From Paracoccaceae bacterium (lineage in GTDB: Bacteria; Pseudomonadota; Alphaproteobacteria; Rhodobacterales; Rhodobacteraceae): 64,000 nucleotides of DNA. Below, piece after piece: positions 9,003 through 18,527 of the stretch. The position numbers and the translations under genes were made by a program. Under the pieces are notes generated by a model that saw nothing but the letters and a program-made list of their open reading frames with translations, was not told where the DNA came from and made no database searches. The stretch is taken from positions 62,001 through 126,000 of the forward strand of contig JASBTX010000034.1 in NCBI GenBank assembly GCA_030148225.1, written 5' to 3'. Numbering within the stretch: position 1 is the stretch's first letter; each line of letters starts with the position of its first letter.

Positions 9003-9395
9003 TCAGCTGATCTTGGTCCCGAGCGATTCAAGGATGGGACAATCGGGCCGGTGATCCCCGGCGCAGGAATCGATCAGGTTCGAGAGCGTATCGCTCATCT
9101 CGCGCAGATCGACGATTTTCTGCCGGATCCGTTCCAGATGGCTGGCGGCGATTTCCTTGACCTCGGCGCTGGTGCGGCTTTCGTCTTCGTAGAGCTGCAG
9201 AAGGTTGCGGCAATCCTCGATCGAGAAACCCAGCGCGCGCGCCCGGCCCAGAAAGGCGAGCTTGTGCAGCTCGATCTCACGAAAGGTGCGATAGCCGTTG
9301 GTATCCCTCAGCGGTTTGACAAGGCCGATATCCTCGTAATAGCGGATGGTTTTGGCCGGTAGGCCCGAGCGGGTTGCGACATCTCCGATATTCAT
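9003..9395 (-). CDS. cueR: Copper-responsive MerR-family regulator CueR
   Basis: 130 residues with the N-terminal MerR winged helix (IGDVATRSGLPAKTIRYYE), a long dimerisation helix and the CueR metal loop: Cys111 and Cys119 in CAGDHRPDC, the same two-Cys, seven-spaced arrangement as CueR C112/C120. CueR binds Cu(I) (also Ag, Au) and activates promoters with an overlong 19-nt spacer by untwisting them. Five such promoters are seen in this window. It lies between copA (10 bp upstream) and the CDF gene, so it should be transcribed with copA and autoinduced. Confidence 0.92.
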   Translation of the reverse strand: MNIGDVATRSGLPAKTIRYYEDIGLVKPLRDTNGYRTFREIELHKLAFLGRARALGFSIEDCRNLLQLYEDESRTSAEVKEIAASHLERIRQKIVDLREMSDTLSNLIDSCAGDHRPDCPILESLGTKIS

Positions 9396-9404
9396 GGCGT
9401 GTTC

Positions 9405-11915
9405 CTATTCTGCGGGGGCGGGATTGAATTGCGGGATTGCCGGCGCGTCACCGGCAGGTTCGGCCACGGCGGGCGTGATCCGGCGCAGCCTCAGCGCGTT
9501 CGAGAGCACGAATACCGACGAGAGCGCCATGGCGCTGGCCGCGAGGATCGGCGATAAAAGTACGCCCCAGAACGGATAGAGCACACCCGCCGCCACCGGT
9601 ACCAATGCCGCATTATAGGCAAACGCCCAGAACAGGTTTTGCCGGATGTTGCGCATGGTGCTCTGGCTGACCTTCATCGCGTTCACGACGCCGGACAATT
9701 CGCCCGACATCAGCACGACATCGGCGGCTTCGATGGCGACATCCGTGCCCGAACCGATGGCCAGACCGGTATCAGCCTCGGCCAGGGCAGGTGCATCGTT
9801 GATGCCATCCCCGACAAAGGCCACGTTGCCATGCGCCTCGCGCAGGGATTTCAGCGCCGCGACCTTGCCGTCGGGCATAACCTCGGCCACCACGTGATCG
9901 ATGCCCAGACGGGCGGCGATGGCATTTGCGGTGGCCTGATTGTCACCGGTGATCATGGCGATTTTCACATCAAGCGCATGCAGCGCCGCCAATGCGGTGG
10001 GTGTACCTTCCTTGATCGGGTCCGAGACACCGATTGCCGCGACAAGCCTGCCGTCAATGGCGGCAAAGAGCGGGGTTTCACCGCGCGTGCCCATCGCCTC
10101 GGCATCAGCGCCAAGCGCGCCGAGCGCGATATCCCGGTCGGCCATGAAACGGTCGGCGCCGACGATTACCTCGTGCCCGTCAACGCGGGCGGTGGCCCCC
10201 ATGCCGGGGATGGCGGCAAATTCTTCTGCCTCACCCGCGCTCAGCCCGCGCAGTTCGGCGGCGCGCACCAGTGCCTGGGCAATCGGGTGTTCCGAGTGCG
10301 TCTCGACCGCGGCAACCAGCCGCAGAACCTCGTCCTCGTTCTGTCCTTCCGCCACCACAAGGCTGGTCAGCTCGGGATTGCCGAGCGTCAGCGTACCGGT
10401 CTTGTCAAAGGCCAGGACACGTGCGTTCTGAAGACCCTGCAGCGCATCACCCTTGCGAAAGAGCACGCCAAGTTCGGCCGCGCGCCCCGTACCCACCATG
10501 ATCGAGGTCGGCGTGGCCAGACCCATCGCACAGGGGCAGGCGATGATCAGCACCGAGACCCCGGCGACAAGCGCCAGCGCCATGGCCGGGCTTGGCCCGA
10601 AGAGCAGCCAGACAGCCACCGTCAATGCGGCAATGACGATCACGATGGGCACGAAAACGCCCGTGATCCTGTCAACCAGCGCTTGGATCGGCAGCTTCGC
10701 GCCCTGCGCCTCTTCGACCATCTTGATGATCTGGGCCAGCACGGTATCGCCACCGACGGCACCGGCGCGCACCGTCAACAGCCCGTTGCCGTTGACCGTA
10801 CCGCCGACCACCGGCGCATCCTGAAGCTTTTCGACCGGAATCGGTTCACCGGTGATCATGCTCTCATCAACAAAGCTGCGGCCGGTCACCACGGTGCCGT
10901 CCACTGCAATCCGCTCACCCGGACGGGCATGCACGATGTCGCCCAGAACGATATCGGCGATCGCAATCTCCTGCACCTCACCGTCGCGTTCAACACGGGC
11001 GGTTTTCGGCTGCAATCCGATCAGGCGCTGGATGGCCGCACCGGTGCGGCCCTTGGCGCGGGCCTCCAGAAACCGGCCCAGCAGGATCAGCGTGGCGATC
11101 ACCGCCGCAGCCTCGAAATAGACGGCGCGGGTGCCTTCGGGGAAAATCGCCGGCACGAACAGGGCCAGAACCGAGTATATCCACGCCGCCGCCGTGCCCA
11201 TGGCCACCAGCGAGTTCATGTCGGGCGCACCCCGAAACAGCGCCGGAAAGCCCTTTTTATAGAAGCGGATACCCGGACCGGCCAGGACGATTGTGGTCAG
11301 AATGAACTGGATCAGCCAACTGGTTTCATAGCCGATTGTCCCCTCGATCCAGAGATGGCCGCCGGGGATGAAATGCGCCACCATCTCCAGCGCGACAACA
11401 GGTGCTGACAGGATGGCGGCAATGATGGTCAGCCGCTTGAGCGTCCGGATTTCCTCGGCCTTGCGGTCGGCCTTGTCCGTGTCTGCTGTCGCCGCATCTT
11501 TACCGGTTGTAGCGGCATACCCCGCCTTGGTCACGGCTGCGGCCAGAGTCCCGGGCGTGGTAACCTTGTTCAAATATTCGATCCGCGCGGTTTCGGTGGC
11601 CAGATTGACGGCGGCGGAAACTGCGCCGGGCTGTGCGGCGAGCACTCGTTCCACGCGGCCCACACAGGATGCGCAGGTCATGCCCTCGATTCTCAGCGTG
11701 GCGACAGAGCGTTCAGCCGGATATCCGGCCCGCTCCAGCGCCGCGACCATGGACTTAACGACCGATGGATCGTCAACCGTGGCGGTTGCGGTTTCGGTTG
11801 CCAGATTGACCGAAGCGTCCGATACCCCGCCGATTGCGGCCAGAGTTTTTTCTACGCGGCCCACGCAGGATGCACAGCTCATCCCGGATACGGCCAATGT
11901 CACTTGAGTGGGCAT
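9405..11915 (-). CDS. copA: Copper-exporting P1B-type ATPase CopA
   Basis: 836 residues. Two N-terminal heavy-metal-associated domains carry GMSCASC (Cys14, Cys17) and GMTCASC (about residue 80). Then come the membrane domain with the Cu(I) site CPC (IIACPCAMG, about residue 461), the phosphorylation motif DKTGTLT (about 504), the HP motif ([10 protein letters not shown]) and the [10 protein letters not shown] hinge. It pumps Cu(I) from cytoplasm to periplasm. A CueR-type promoter lies just upstream, copZ is divergent, and cueR follows. Length is normal for two-HMA CopA enzymes. Confidence 0.95.
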   Translation of the reverse strand: MPTQVTLAVSGMSCASCVGRVEKTLAAIGGVSDASVNLATETATATVDDPSVVKSMVAALERAGYPAERSVATLRIEGMTCASCVGRVERVLAAQPGAVSAAVNLATETARIEYLNKVTTPGTLAAAVTKAGYAATTGKDAATADTDKADRKAEEIRTLKRLTIIAAILSAPVVALEMVAHFIPGGHLWIEGTIGYETSWLIQFILTTIVLAGPGIRFYKKGFPALFRGAPDMNSLVAMGTAAAWIYSVLALFVPAIFPEGTRAVYFEAAAVIATLILLGRFLEARAKGRTGAAIQRLIGLQPKTARVERDGEVQEIAIADIVLGDIVHARPGERIAVDGTVVTGRSFVDESMITGEPIPVEKLQDAPVVGGTVNGNGLLTVRAGAVGGDTVLAQIIKMVEEAQGAKLPIQALVDRITGVFVPIVIVIAALTVAVWLLFGPSPAMALALVAGVSVLIIACPCAMGLATPTSIMVGTGRAAELGVLFRKGDALQGLQNARVLAFDKTGTLTLGNPELTSLVVAEGQNEDEVLRLVAAVETHSEHPIAQALVRAAELRGLSAGEAEEFAAIPGMGATARVDGHEVIVGADRFMADRDIALGALGADAEAMGTRGETPLFAAIDGRLVAAIGVSDPIKEGTPTALAALHALDVKIAMITGDNQATANAIAARLGIDHVVAEVMPDGKVAALKSLREAHGNVAFVGDGINDAPALAEADTGLAIGSGTDVAIEAADVVLMSGELSGVVNAMKVSQSTMRNIRQNLFWAFAYNAALVPVAAGVLYPFWGVLLSPILAASAMALSSVFVLSNALRLRRITPAVAEPAGDAPAIPQFNPAPAE

Positions 11916-11947
11916 AGGTATTCCTTCGATTCGTCCGACTTTCCGCT

Positions 11948-11978
11948 TACATAAAGGTTCCAGTTATAGGAAGGTCAA
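11948..11978 (-). promoter_or_regulatory. CueR-type promoter of copA
   Basis: On the minus strand: -35 TTGACC (11978-11973), a 19-nt spacer starting TTCCTATAACTGGAA, and -10 TATGTA (11953-11948). The 19-nt spacer and the TTCC/GGAA dyad inside it are the hallmark of CueR/MerR activation. Confidence 0.85.
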
Positions 11979-11993
11979 GGGGTGAATTTTCTC

Positions 11994-12024
11994 TTGACCT
12001 TCCCATGTGGGAGACAGAGACAGT
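11994..12024 (+). promoter_or_regulatory. CueR-type promoter of copZ
   Basis: -35 TTGACC (11994-11999), 19-nt spacer containing the dyad TCCCATGTGGGA, then a weak -10 GACAGT (12019-12024). It lies back to back with the copA promoter, 15 bp apart. Confidence 0.7.
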
Positions 12025-12044
12025 GCCGCCAACCGGAGGTAAGC

Positions 12045-12239
12045 ATGAAATATCACGTACCCGACATGAGCTGTGGCCATTGCAAAAGCTCGATCGAAAC
12101 AGCGCTGTCGGCGCTGGACCCCGAGGCGCAGGTTTCCGTCGATCTTGAGGCGAAAACCGTGGATGTCGCCACCAGCAAACCCGACGCCGCCGTCGTCACC
12201 GCGCTGGAAGAGATTGGATTTCCCGCGCGCGGTCTTTGA
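12045..12239 (+). CDS. copZ: Copper chaperone CopZ-like protein
   Basis: 64 residues forming a single heavy-metal-associated fold, with the Cu(I)-binding motif MSCGHC near the N terminus and the typical beta-strand VDLEAKTVDV. It would carry Cu(I) in the cytoplasm to CopA or CueR. The start at 12045 has CGGAGGT six bases upstream. Divergent from copA behind its own CueR-type promoter. Confidence 0.9.
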   Translation: MKYHVPDMSCGHCKSSIETALSALDPEAQVSVDLEAKTVDVATSKPDAAVVTALEEIGFPARGL

Positions 12240-12245
12240 ACATCG

Positions 12246-12875
12246 TCAGTCGCGAACGCGCTGAAAAAGCGAGAACTGAAACGATTGCCGGGCCCCGCCC
12301 GGTGTTTCGTGCATGTCGCTCTGAAAGGCGCGCAGTTCGAACCCAAGGCCCAGCTGGCCGGATAATGCTTCGGGTGAATAGCGCATCACCGGCAGGCCGC
12401 TGCAACTGAGCGGACCATCCTCGGCGAATGTGGCCAGAATGACGTGCCCGCCCCGGGCAATCGCCGCCTTGACGCAGGCAAAATAGGCCAGCCGGTCAGC
12501 CTGTTCGGTCAGAAAGTGGAACGCGGCGCGGTCATGCCAGATGTCATAGCGCCGATGCGGCTTCCACCCGGTGACATCGGCGGTAATCCAGCTGACAGAA
12601 CGCGCCGCGCGCCCCAGTCGCATACGGGCCCGTTCCAGCGCCCGGCCCGAGACATCAAGAACCGACAGGTCGTGAAAACCGCGCCCGATCAGATGATCGA
12701 CGACGCGCGAGGCCCCGCCGCCGATATCAATGACCGAGCTGTCTGTATCCGCACCGGCGGCGTCGATCATTGCCAGCGAAGGTTCCGGGTTGGTCTGAAA
12801 CCAACTGACCGTTTCCTCGCGGCTGTCGGCATAGACACCGTCCCAGTAATCCCGGCGGCGGCGTGATACCGACAT
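12246..12875 (-). CDS. Class I SAM-dependent methyltransferase
   Basis: 209 residues. DIGGGASRVVDHL is the SAM-binding glycine motif, DVSGRALERA the acidic loop and IWHDRAAFHFLT the post-II motif. Substrate unknown. It ends right behind copZ on the opposite strand and starts 10 bases after the stop of the DsbA-like gene on the same strand, so it is probably the last gene of the CueR-controlled cytochrome/DsbA operon. That would make it a copper-inducible methyltransferase, which is an inference from position only. Confidence 0.75.
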   Translation of the reverse strand: MSVSRRRRDYWDGVYADSREETVSWFQTNPEPSLAMIDAAGADTDSSVIDIGGGASRVVDHLIGRGFHDLSVLDVSGRALERARMRLGRAARSVSWITADVTGWKPHRRYDIWHDRAAFHFLTEQADRLAYFACVKAAIARGGHVILATFAEDGPLSCSGLPVMRYSPEALSGQLGLGFELRAFQSDMHETPGGARQSFQFSLFQRVRD

Positions 12876-12885
12876 CGGGCCGCGC

Positions 12886-13614
12886 CTAGTTCAGCGCGTC
12901 CCGCGTTTCATCCACGTAGTCTTTGAGAACCGAGGATTCGACGAACCCCGGCACTAGCGCCTCACCCACAACAAAGGACGGCGTACCGTTGAACCCAAGT
13001 TCCTGCGTCAGGGCCATGGTGGTCTGGATATGCTCATCAATCTCGGGTGCATCCATATCGGCCAGAAGCTGATCGATATCCAGCCCGATTTCCGCAGCAA
13101 TCTGCAAGACGCTGGATTCTTCGGCGCGCCCGGCCTGACCCATGAGCGCCCAGTGGAATTCCTCGTATTTGCCCTGATTGCGCGAAGCCAGTGCTGCACG
13201 GGCAGCAAAAACGCTGCCTTCGCCCAGGATCGGCCATTCGCGGTAGACAAGGCGGATATTGGGGTCGGCATCCAGAAGGGCCTGAACCTCATCCATGGCG
13301 CGGCGGCAATAGGGGCAGTTATAGTCAAAGAATTCGACCACCGTCACATCACCGTCGGGATTGCCCAGAACCGGCGCATTGGGATCACGCTCCAGCAGAT
13401 CACGCCGCTGTTCCAGCGTCGCCGCGGCCTGCGCTGCCTGCGCATCGGCCTGTTGCTGTTCAAGGATGCGCACGGCATCCATGATGATGCCGGGGTTTTC
13501 GAGGATCGCCTCCAATGCCAGTTCCTTGATATCGTCCGAGCTGAGGTGATCGGCCCGTGCGGGCTGGGTCAGTGCAAGGGTCGCCAGCACGACCCCGATC
13601 AGTATCTGTTTCAT
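12886..13614 (-). CDS. DsbA-family thiol-disulfide protein, ScsC/Com1-like
   Basis: 242 residues with a signal peptide (ending PARA-DH), a helical N-terminal region resembling the oligomerising arm of ScsC/Com1 proteins, and a thioredoxin fold with the active site CPYC (Cys100, Cys103) in FFDYNCPYCRRAMDEV. A cis-Pro loop is likely in NGTPSFVVG. It should shuffle or make disulfides in the periplasm. The start chosen overlaps the stop of the upstream cytochrome gene (TGATG). The nearby ScsB-like membrane reductase at 15001 is a natural electron donor, as in the suppressor-of-copper-sensitivity (Scs) systems. Confidence 0.85.
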   Translation of the reverse strand: MKQILIGVVLATLALTQPARADHLSSDDIKELALEAILENPGIIMDAVRILEQQQADAQAAQAAATLEQRRDLLERDPNAPVLGNPDGDVTVVEFFDYNCPYCRRAMDEVQALLDADPNIRLVYREWPILGEGSVFAARAALASRNQGKYEEFHWALMGQAGRAEESSVLQIAAEIGLDIDQLLADMDAPEIDEHIQTTMALTQELGFNGTPSFVVGEALVPGFVESSVLKDYVDETRDALN

Positions 13615-14117
13615 CAGTTTCCTCTCAGTTGTTCGGCCTCGGTCCTGACGGCCTGCATTTCGCGGACACGATCGTCCCATGTCGATTTGATATAAGCAAG
13701 AATTTCCCATATCTGCTGATCGCTGAGCGTTTCGCCAAATTCCGGCATACCGCTTTCGAAATCCAGCCCCTGCGCAGCCATCGCACCCTTGCCGCCCAGC
13801 TTGGTATAGGTAAAGAGCAGCGCGTCGCCATGATGCCATGTATGTCCCGATCGGTCATGCGGCGGGGCCGGGAAAATCCCGTCTTCATTCGCGATTTGCC
13901 AGTTTTCCTGGCCTTCCAGATTGGCGCCATGGCAAGAGGCGCAATATTCGGCATAAAGTCTCTGACCGGCGGCGATATCGGTGCCTTCCGGCTGTTTCGG
14001 CGGCGCGGCGCTGGCATGTTCGGATATTTGCAGCGCACCCAGCACGACCAGACCCGCCAGCCCGCCAGAGACTGGTATCAAAAACCGCTTCAATCTGTTG
14101 CCGCTTTTACCCGCCAT
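13614..14117 (-). CDS. Membrane-anchored c-type cytochrome, second of a pair
   Basis: 167 residues. A single N-terminal hydrophobic helix (about residues 12-32) is followed by one class I cytochrome c domain with CASCH (Cys59, Cys62, His63) and the likely axial Met in GMPEFG. A single-haem electron carrier on the periplasmic side. Its start directly abuts the stop of the upstream cytochrome gene and its stop overlaps the DsbA-like gene, so the three are one operon. Copper control of cytochromes c is inferred from the CueR-type promoter at 14634. Confidence 0.85.
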   Translation of the reverse strand: MAGKSGNRLKRFLIPVSGGLAGLVVLGALQISEHASAAPPKQPEGTDIAAGQRLYAEYCASCHGANLEGQENWQIANEDGIFPAPPHDRSGHTWHHGDALLFTYTKLGGKGAMAAQGLDFESGMPEFGETLSDQQIWEILAYIKSTWDDRVREMQAVRTEAEQLRGN

Positions 14118-14570
14118 CTACCGAATCCCGTTCGCGCGCTGCAATTCGCGGATATAGGCCACTGCCATCATGACTTCTCCGCGCGAGATGCCTTCGACCG
14201 GGGGCATGTTGCCGAATTCCCAGTGATGGGCCTGAACACCGCGTTGTGCCGCGATCCAGAAGGCTTCGTTGCCATGGTGCCTGGGCCTGTAGGTGGTGTG
14301 AATCAGCGGCGGTGCGACACCGTTCTGACCGGCGGCGTTTTCACCGTGGCAAACGGCGCATTTCGCCTCGAACACGGCTTTGCCGATCTGGGCATTGGCC
14401 GACAGTTCCGCCGGAAGAACCACATTGACGATGGGATCGCCCTCTTCAATGCTGGATGTGTCAGGCGGCGTCATGGTATGGCCGCCCGTCTCGGGCTGCG
14501 GGGCAAAGAAAAACACGACGATACCGCCCAGGAAAACACCGCCAACAAGATAGGCCCAAAAATTATTCAC
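14118..14570 (-). CDS. Membrane-anchored c-type cytochrome, first of a pair
   Basis: 150 residues. An N-terminal membrane helix (residues 5-23) is followed by a cytochrome c domain with CAVCH (Cys71, Cys74, His75) and the likely axial Met in FGNMPPV. His residues crowd the middle of the domain (RPRHHGNEAF and QAHHWEFG), an arrangement that could also bind copper. First gene after the CueR-type promoter, with a leader of roughly 60 bases. Confidence 0.85.
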   Translation of the reverse strand: MNNFWAYLVGGVFLGGIVVFFFAPQPETGGHTMTPPDTSSIEEGDPIVNVVLPAELSANAQIGKAVFEAKCAVCHGENAAGQNGVAPPLIHTTYRPRHHGNEAFWIAAQRGVQAHHWEFGNMPPVEGISRGEVMMAVAYIRELQRANGIR

Positions 14571-14633
14571 GTCTCGCTCACTCGCTTTGTTTTACCCCCG
14601 TCCCACAGCGCCCCGCCCTGGGGTTGCCAGGTG

Positions 14634-14664
14634 TTGATCCCAAGTTCCAGCACTGGAAGGTCAA
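14634..14664 (-). promoter_or_regulatory. CueR-type promoter of the cytochrome c / DsbA operon
   Basis: On the minus strand: TTGACC (14664-14659), 19-nt spacer beginning TTCCAGTGCTGGAA, -10 candidate GATCAA (14639-14634). The dyad TTCCAGTGCTGGAA is nearly identical to that before the second P-type ATPase. Confidence 0.75.
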
Positions 14665-14811
14665 GGGGATTCCTTGTCGCGGCTCTGCTATCAGAAAAGC
14701 TCAGGGCGGCCAACGCGAAAACCGGCGCGGCCTGCGCGGCAGAACCTCACATCCCGGTGTGAATTGCTACAACCGGCCCTTGACCAGCCGGTGGCAGGCA
14801 CAATGGCATAA

Positions 14812-14825
14812 TTGATTGAGATCAA
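14812..14825. promoter_or_regulatory. FnrL/Anr-type box upstream of scsB
   Basis: TTGAT-TGAG-ATCAA is a perfect match to the FNR-family consensus TTGAT-N4-ATCAA. It lies 175 bases before the scsB-like start, so oxygen-responsive control of this gene or of a longer leader is possible. Confidence 0.6.
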
Positions 14826-15000
14826 GGACATGTTCCATCGCCTACGCCATCAGGACCTCGGCGCAGAGCAGGCGGGGACTCTCATTTTGCTCTCGCAGAT
14901 TTGATCGCGGCGTTGCTTGACCTTAGTCTGCCCGGGCCGCAATGAACGAATAGACGCGCCCCGCGGCTTTGGTCGGGGCATGATGCAATCAGGATAGGGC

Positions 15001-17148
15001 ATGAACATGACCAAACCGCGCAATCTGGCACTGATGCTGGCTGCCCTTCTGGGGATAATCGCCGGTATTGTTGCGCCGTCTGCTGCCCTTGCGGCCCGGT
15101 CTGACGTGTCCACATCGCCTGCCGTAACCGCCCGGCTGATCACCGCCGAAGATGGGATCGCCGCCAATACACAGGGAATTTCCGCCGCGCTGTCGCTGAA
15201 ACTGGGCGAGGGGTGGAAAACCTACTGGCGTTCACCCGGCGAGGTCGGTTTGCCGCCCGAGATCGACTGGAGTGGCTCGGTCAATGTTCAGAGCGCCGAA
15301 TTCCAGTACCCTGCCCCCACGCGGTTCCGCGCCTTTGGTATCGAGAATTTCGGTTACGAGAAGCAGGTCACCTACCCGATCCTGATCACGCTGGCAGAGC
15401 CCGGCAAACCGGCGGAATTGCGGGCCAGCGTTTCGCTGCTGGTCTGTTCCGATATCTGCGTCCCGTCGAACTTTGATCTGGCGCTGTCGCTGCCCGGCGG
15501 TGCCGGGATCGATCAGATCTCGGCCGGTGAAATCGCCAAATGGTCGGCGCGCGTACCCGGCGACGGGCGCGATACCGGCATTTCGCTGCGTTCGGCAGCA
15601 CTGAGTGAGGATGCAACGTCGCTGGTGGTTGAGCTGGATAAATCCACCGGCTGGGATGACCCCGACATATTTCCCGAACTGGGCGAGGATACGGCATTTG
15701 GTACACCCGATATCCGCCTCTCATCCGATCGCGCGACGCTGTGGGCCAGCCTGCCGATCCTTTATCTTTCCGATCCCGCCGATCCGCTCGCGCTGACGGC
15801 AACCGATGGCAATAACGCCGCGACACTGGCCAATGTGACGATCAGCCCCGTCCCGGCTGAACCACCCTTTACCGTGGCTGCGCCGGGGCGCAGCCTTGCC
15901 CTACTGGGCTGGGTGGCACTTCTGGCCTTTGCTGGGGGCATCATCCTGAACGCCATGCCCTGCGTGCTGCCGGTCCTGTCGATCAAGTTATCCTCTGCGC
16001 TGAAACTCGCCGACGGATCGCCCGGACGCATTCGCAACGGGTTCCTGATGACAGCACTCGGCACGCTGGTTTTCATGTGGGTGCTGGCGGCCATCGTGCT
16101 CGCGCTTCAGGCCTTTGGTTTTGCCATCGGCTGGGGGACGCAGTTTCAGAACCCTTATTTCCTTGTCTTCCTGATCGTGGTGCTCGGGCTTTTCGCCGCC
16201 AGCCTGCTGGGGCTTTTTGAGTTTTCGCTGCCCGCCGGGCTGTCTACGCGGCTGGCCAATTCGGGCGGTCAGGGCTATCTGGGCGATTTCGCCACCGGCA
16301 CGTTTGCCGCCATTCTGGCCACGCCCTGTTCTGCGCCGCTTCTGGGGACGGCGGTGGCCTTTGCGCTGACCGGCTCGGCCTATGAGGTGATGATCATCTT
16401 TACCAGCATGGGGCTGGGTCTGGCCCTGCCCTATCTGATCGTTGCGGCGCGGCCCGGCATGATCTCGGCCCTGCCCCGCCCGGGCCGCTGGATGCTGGCG
16501 GTCAAACTGATTCTCGGCCTGTTGCTGGCGGGAACGGCGGCGTGGCTTTTCTGGGTGCTCATGGGCGTATCCTCGGCGCGACTTGCGCTTTGGGTGGGTG
16601 TGTTGCTGGGGTTGGCCATTCTGGCGCTCGGCGCCGGGCGCTGGTGGCGAGGCAGACAATTGGCGGGGCGATTTGCGCCGGTTTCGGCAGTACTTTTGAT
16701 CGCGGTGGCGCTCTTTTTGCCATCAATGGTGGCGATCGACGACCGGGCGGCGATCACCGATGAGCGTATCGACTGGGTTGTCTTCGACCGGCCCGAAATT
16801 CCGCGCCTCGTCAGTCAGGGGCAGGTTGTCTTTGTTGATGTGACCGCCGACTGGTGCCTGACCTGCAAGGCCAACAAGACGCTGGTGCTGGAACGTGCAC
16901 CGGTGGTTGATGCGCTGGCCAGTGCCAGCGTCGTGGCGATGCAGGCCGACTGGACGCGCCCCGATCCGCGCATTCAGGCCTATCTTGAGGCGAATGGCCG
17001 TTTCGGCATTCCGTTCAACATCGTCTACGGCCCCGCCGCACCCGAGGGCATCCCCCTGTCCGAAGTGCTGACCCCGACAATGGTGATGGAGGCCTTGGAA
17101 ACGGCGCTGGGAACGCCCATCGAACTGGCTGAAAACGTCGCAAACTAA
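15001..17148 (+). CDS. scsB: ScsB/DsbD-like membrane thiol-disulfide reductase
   Basis: 715 residues. A signal peptide leads to a periplasmic domain with GEGWKTYWRSPGEVGLPP, the N-terminal signature of ScsB-type proteins. Residues about 295-590 carry the DsbD transmembrane domain with conserved Cys in NAMPCVLPVLSIKL and TPCSAPLLGT. The C-terminal thioredoxin domain has WCLTC (Cys619, Cys622). It moves electrons from cytosolic thioredoxin to periplasmic partners, likely including the DsbA/ScsC-like protein at 12886. Its stop codon overlaps that of the convergent sensor kinase gene. Confidence 0.88.
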   Translation: MNMTKPRNLALMLAALLGIIAGIVAPSAALAARSDVSTSPAVTARLITAEDGIAANTQGISAALSLKLGEGWKTYWRSPGEVGLPPEIDWSGSVNVQSAEFQYPAPTRFRAFGIENFGYEKQVTYPILITLAEPGKPAELRASVSLLVCSDICVPSNFDLALSLPGGAGIDQISAGEIAKWSARVPGDGRDTGISLRSAALSEDATSLVVELDKSTGWDDPDIFPELGEDTAFGTPDIRLSSDRATLWASLPILYLSDPADPLALTATDGNNAATLANVTISPVPAEPPFTVAAPGRSLALLGWVALLAFAGGIILNAMPCVLPVLSIKLSSALKLADGSPGRIRNGFLMTALGTLVFMWVLAAIVLALQAFGFAIGWGTQFQNPYFLVFLIVVLGLFAASLLGLFEFSLPAGLSTRLANSGGQGYLGDFATGTFAAILATPCSAPLLGTAVAFALTGSAYEVMIIFTSMGLGLALPYLIVAARPGMISALPRPGRWMLAVKLILGLLLAGTAAWLFWVLMGVSSARLALWVGVLLGLAILALGAGRWWRGRQLAGRFAPVSAVLLIAVALFLPSMVAIDDRAAITDERIDWVVFDRPEIPRLVSQGQVVFVDVTADWCLTCKANKTLVLERAPVVDALASASVVAMQADWTRPDPRIQAYLEANGRFGIPFNIVYGPAAPEGIPLSEVLTPTMVMEALETALGTPIELAENVAN

Positions 17149-18527
17149 CCGTTCGATACAGGCAGATCGACCCGCGCGGTCAGCCCGCCACCCGCACGGT
17201 TGACCAGCCTGAGGTCGCCGCCATGACCCCGAATGATCGAGCGTGCAATCGACAGGCCCAGCCCGATCCCGCCGGTATCACGCGACCGCGATTCCTCCAG
17301 CCGGACATAAGGGTCAAAGACCCGCTCGAGATCATCCTCGGCAATGCCCGGGCCCCGGTCGCTTATGGATATGACCAGCACCTCACCACTCAGTTCACCG
17401 TCGATTTCGACCGATCCGCCGTAGCGGGTGGCGTTTTCAATCAGGTTGCGCAGGGCGCGGCGCATCGAGACCGGGCGCAGGTCCAGCCGGAGCGCGGCAT
17501 CAATCCGCACGGGCACTGGCGGATCGGCATCTCCAACCAGCGCGGCAATGAAATCATGTGCGACGACGGTTTCCATTGCTTCGCTGCCGGAAATTCCCTT
17601 TGCGTAGGCAAGCGTGGTTTCGACCATCTCCTGCATTTCCTCGATCGAGGTGATCAGGCTTTCGCGGGTCTCGTCCTCGTCAACCAGTTCGGCCCGGACC
17701 CTGAGCGCCGTCAGGGGCGAGCGCAGGTCATGGCCCAGCGATGCCAGAAGGCGCGTCCGGTCCGAGACGAAACGCGACAGCCGGTCCTGCATTCTGAGGA
17801 ACGCACCCGTCAGATCGCGCACCTCGGCAGGCCCGCGCGCATCAAGCGGCACCGGCTCGTCCCCGCGACCAAACCGGTCTGCTGCCGTGGCAAGACTGCG
17901 CAGCGGCCCGGTAATCCGCGACAGGCTGAACCAGAGTGCAAGCCCCAGCAACAGCGCGGCCAGCAGGCCAAAGCCCGCAACCGTCATCCATGGCCACTGG
18001 ATCGGCGGGCGCAGAAACCGCGTTTCCACGTTCAGCCAGCGCCCGTCCACCAGCGCGATGGACAGCCCCATCTCGATCCCCGAGGCATTGCCGGCCATCA
18101 TCTCGCGGTGCATCGACATCATCTCGGCATCGTTTTGATCCATGAAAGGCATGGCGGTCGCGATCTCGTGCAGTTCCACCAGCACGTCGCGCTCTGTATC
18201 CCCGCCCAGCATCGCCAGAATGCGTGCTGCGATTGTGCCGCTGGCATCGTGATCGCCATGGGTGACAATGGGCGCATCGCCGATGGTAAAGCGCACAAGC
18301 GATGACGTGGCGGCATCCAGTATCTCGGATTGCAACATGCCCGATCCCGCCTCGATCAGACGCACCACATTTGCCGCGCGATCAGCAGTTTCCTGTCCCT
18401 GCGCGGCCTGCACGGCCATGCTGCGTTCATCGACCAGAAACCAGACGCTGACACCCTGCGCCACCAACAGCGCCAGCGTGACAATCACCACCAGCTGACC
18501 GCGCAGGCCGGGGCGCAGCATGCTCAT
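17145..18527 (-). CDS. Sensor histidine kinase with Met-rich periplasmic loop
   Basis: 460 residues: N-terminal membrane helix (about 12-32), a periplasmic region, a second helix (about 180-200), HAMP, HisKA with His266 in LASLGHDLRSPLTALR, and an ATPase domain with DRGPGI and GGIGLGLSI. The periplasmic loop at residues 126-154 contains eight Met and one His (for example AEMMSMHREMM), the kind of ligand set used for Cu(I) or Ag(I). Together with the Met-rich protein encoded divergently, this suggests copper sensing, an inference. It is coupled to the regulator gene by a 4-bp overlap. Confidence 0.85.
   Translation of the reverse strand: MSMLRPGLRGQLVVIVTLALLVAQGVSVWFLVDERSMAVQAAQGQETADRAANVVRLIEAGSGMLQSEILDAATSSLVRFTIGDAPIVTHGDHDASGTIAARILAMLGGDTERDVLVELHEIATAMPFMDQNDAEMMSMHREMMAGNASGIEMGLSIALVDGRWLNVETRFLRPPIQWPWMTVAGFGLLAALLLGLALWFSLSRITGPLRSLATAADRFGRGDEPVPLDARGPAEVRDLTGAFLRMQDRLSRFVSDRTRLLASLGHDLRSPLTALRVRAELVDEDETRESLITSIEEMQEMVETTLAYAKGISGSEAMETVVAHDFIAALVGDADPPVPVRIDAALRLDLRPVSMRRALRNLIENATRYGGSVEIDGELSGEVLVISISDRGPGIAEDDLERVFDPYVRLEESRSRDTGGIGLGLSIARSIIRGHGGDLRLVNRAGGGLTARVDLPVSNG

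Larger units (their letters stand above)
14571..15000. other. 430-base divergent regulatory region between the cytochrome operon and scsB
   Basis: No gene is called here. It contains a CueR-type promoter on the minus strand (14634-14664), a perfect FnrL-type box (14812-14825), a short inverted repeat ACCGGC/GCCGGT at 14772-14792, and a lone TTGACCTT at 14917 lacking a clear second half-site. Confidence 0.6.

Noticed and set aside
9639..11408. 589-codon open frame on the plus strand opposite copA
   Set aside because: Mirror frame of a GC-rich gene; composition rich in His, Arg and Gly with no domain, while the opposite strand has a full CopA.
14830..14904. 24-codon frame just after the FnrL box, with AAGGAC before ATG
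   Set aside because: Too short, no conserved feature visible, and it lies where the FNR-dependent transcript would start; leader peptide not excluded.
14917..14947. Possible sixth CueR-type promoter before scsB
   Set aside because: TTGACCTT is present but the second half of the dyad is missing and no good -10 is found at 19-nt spacing.
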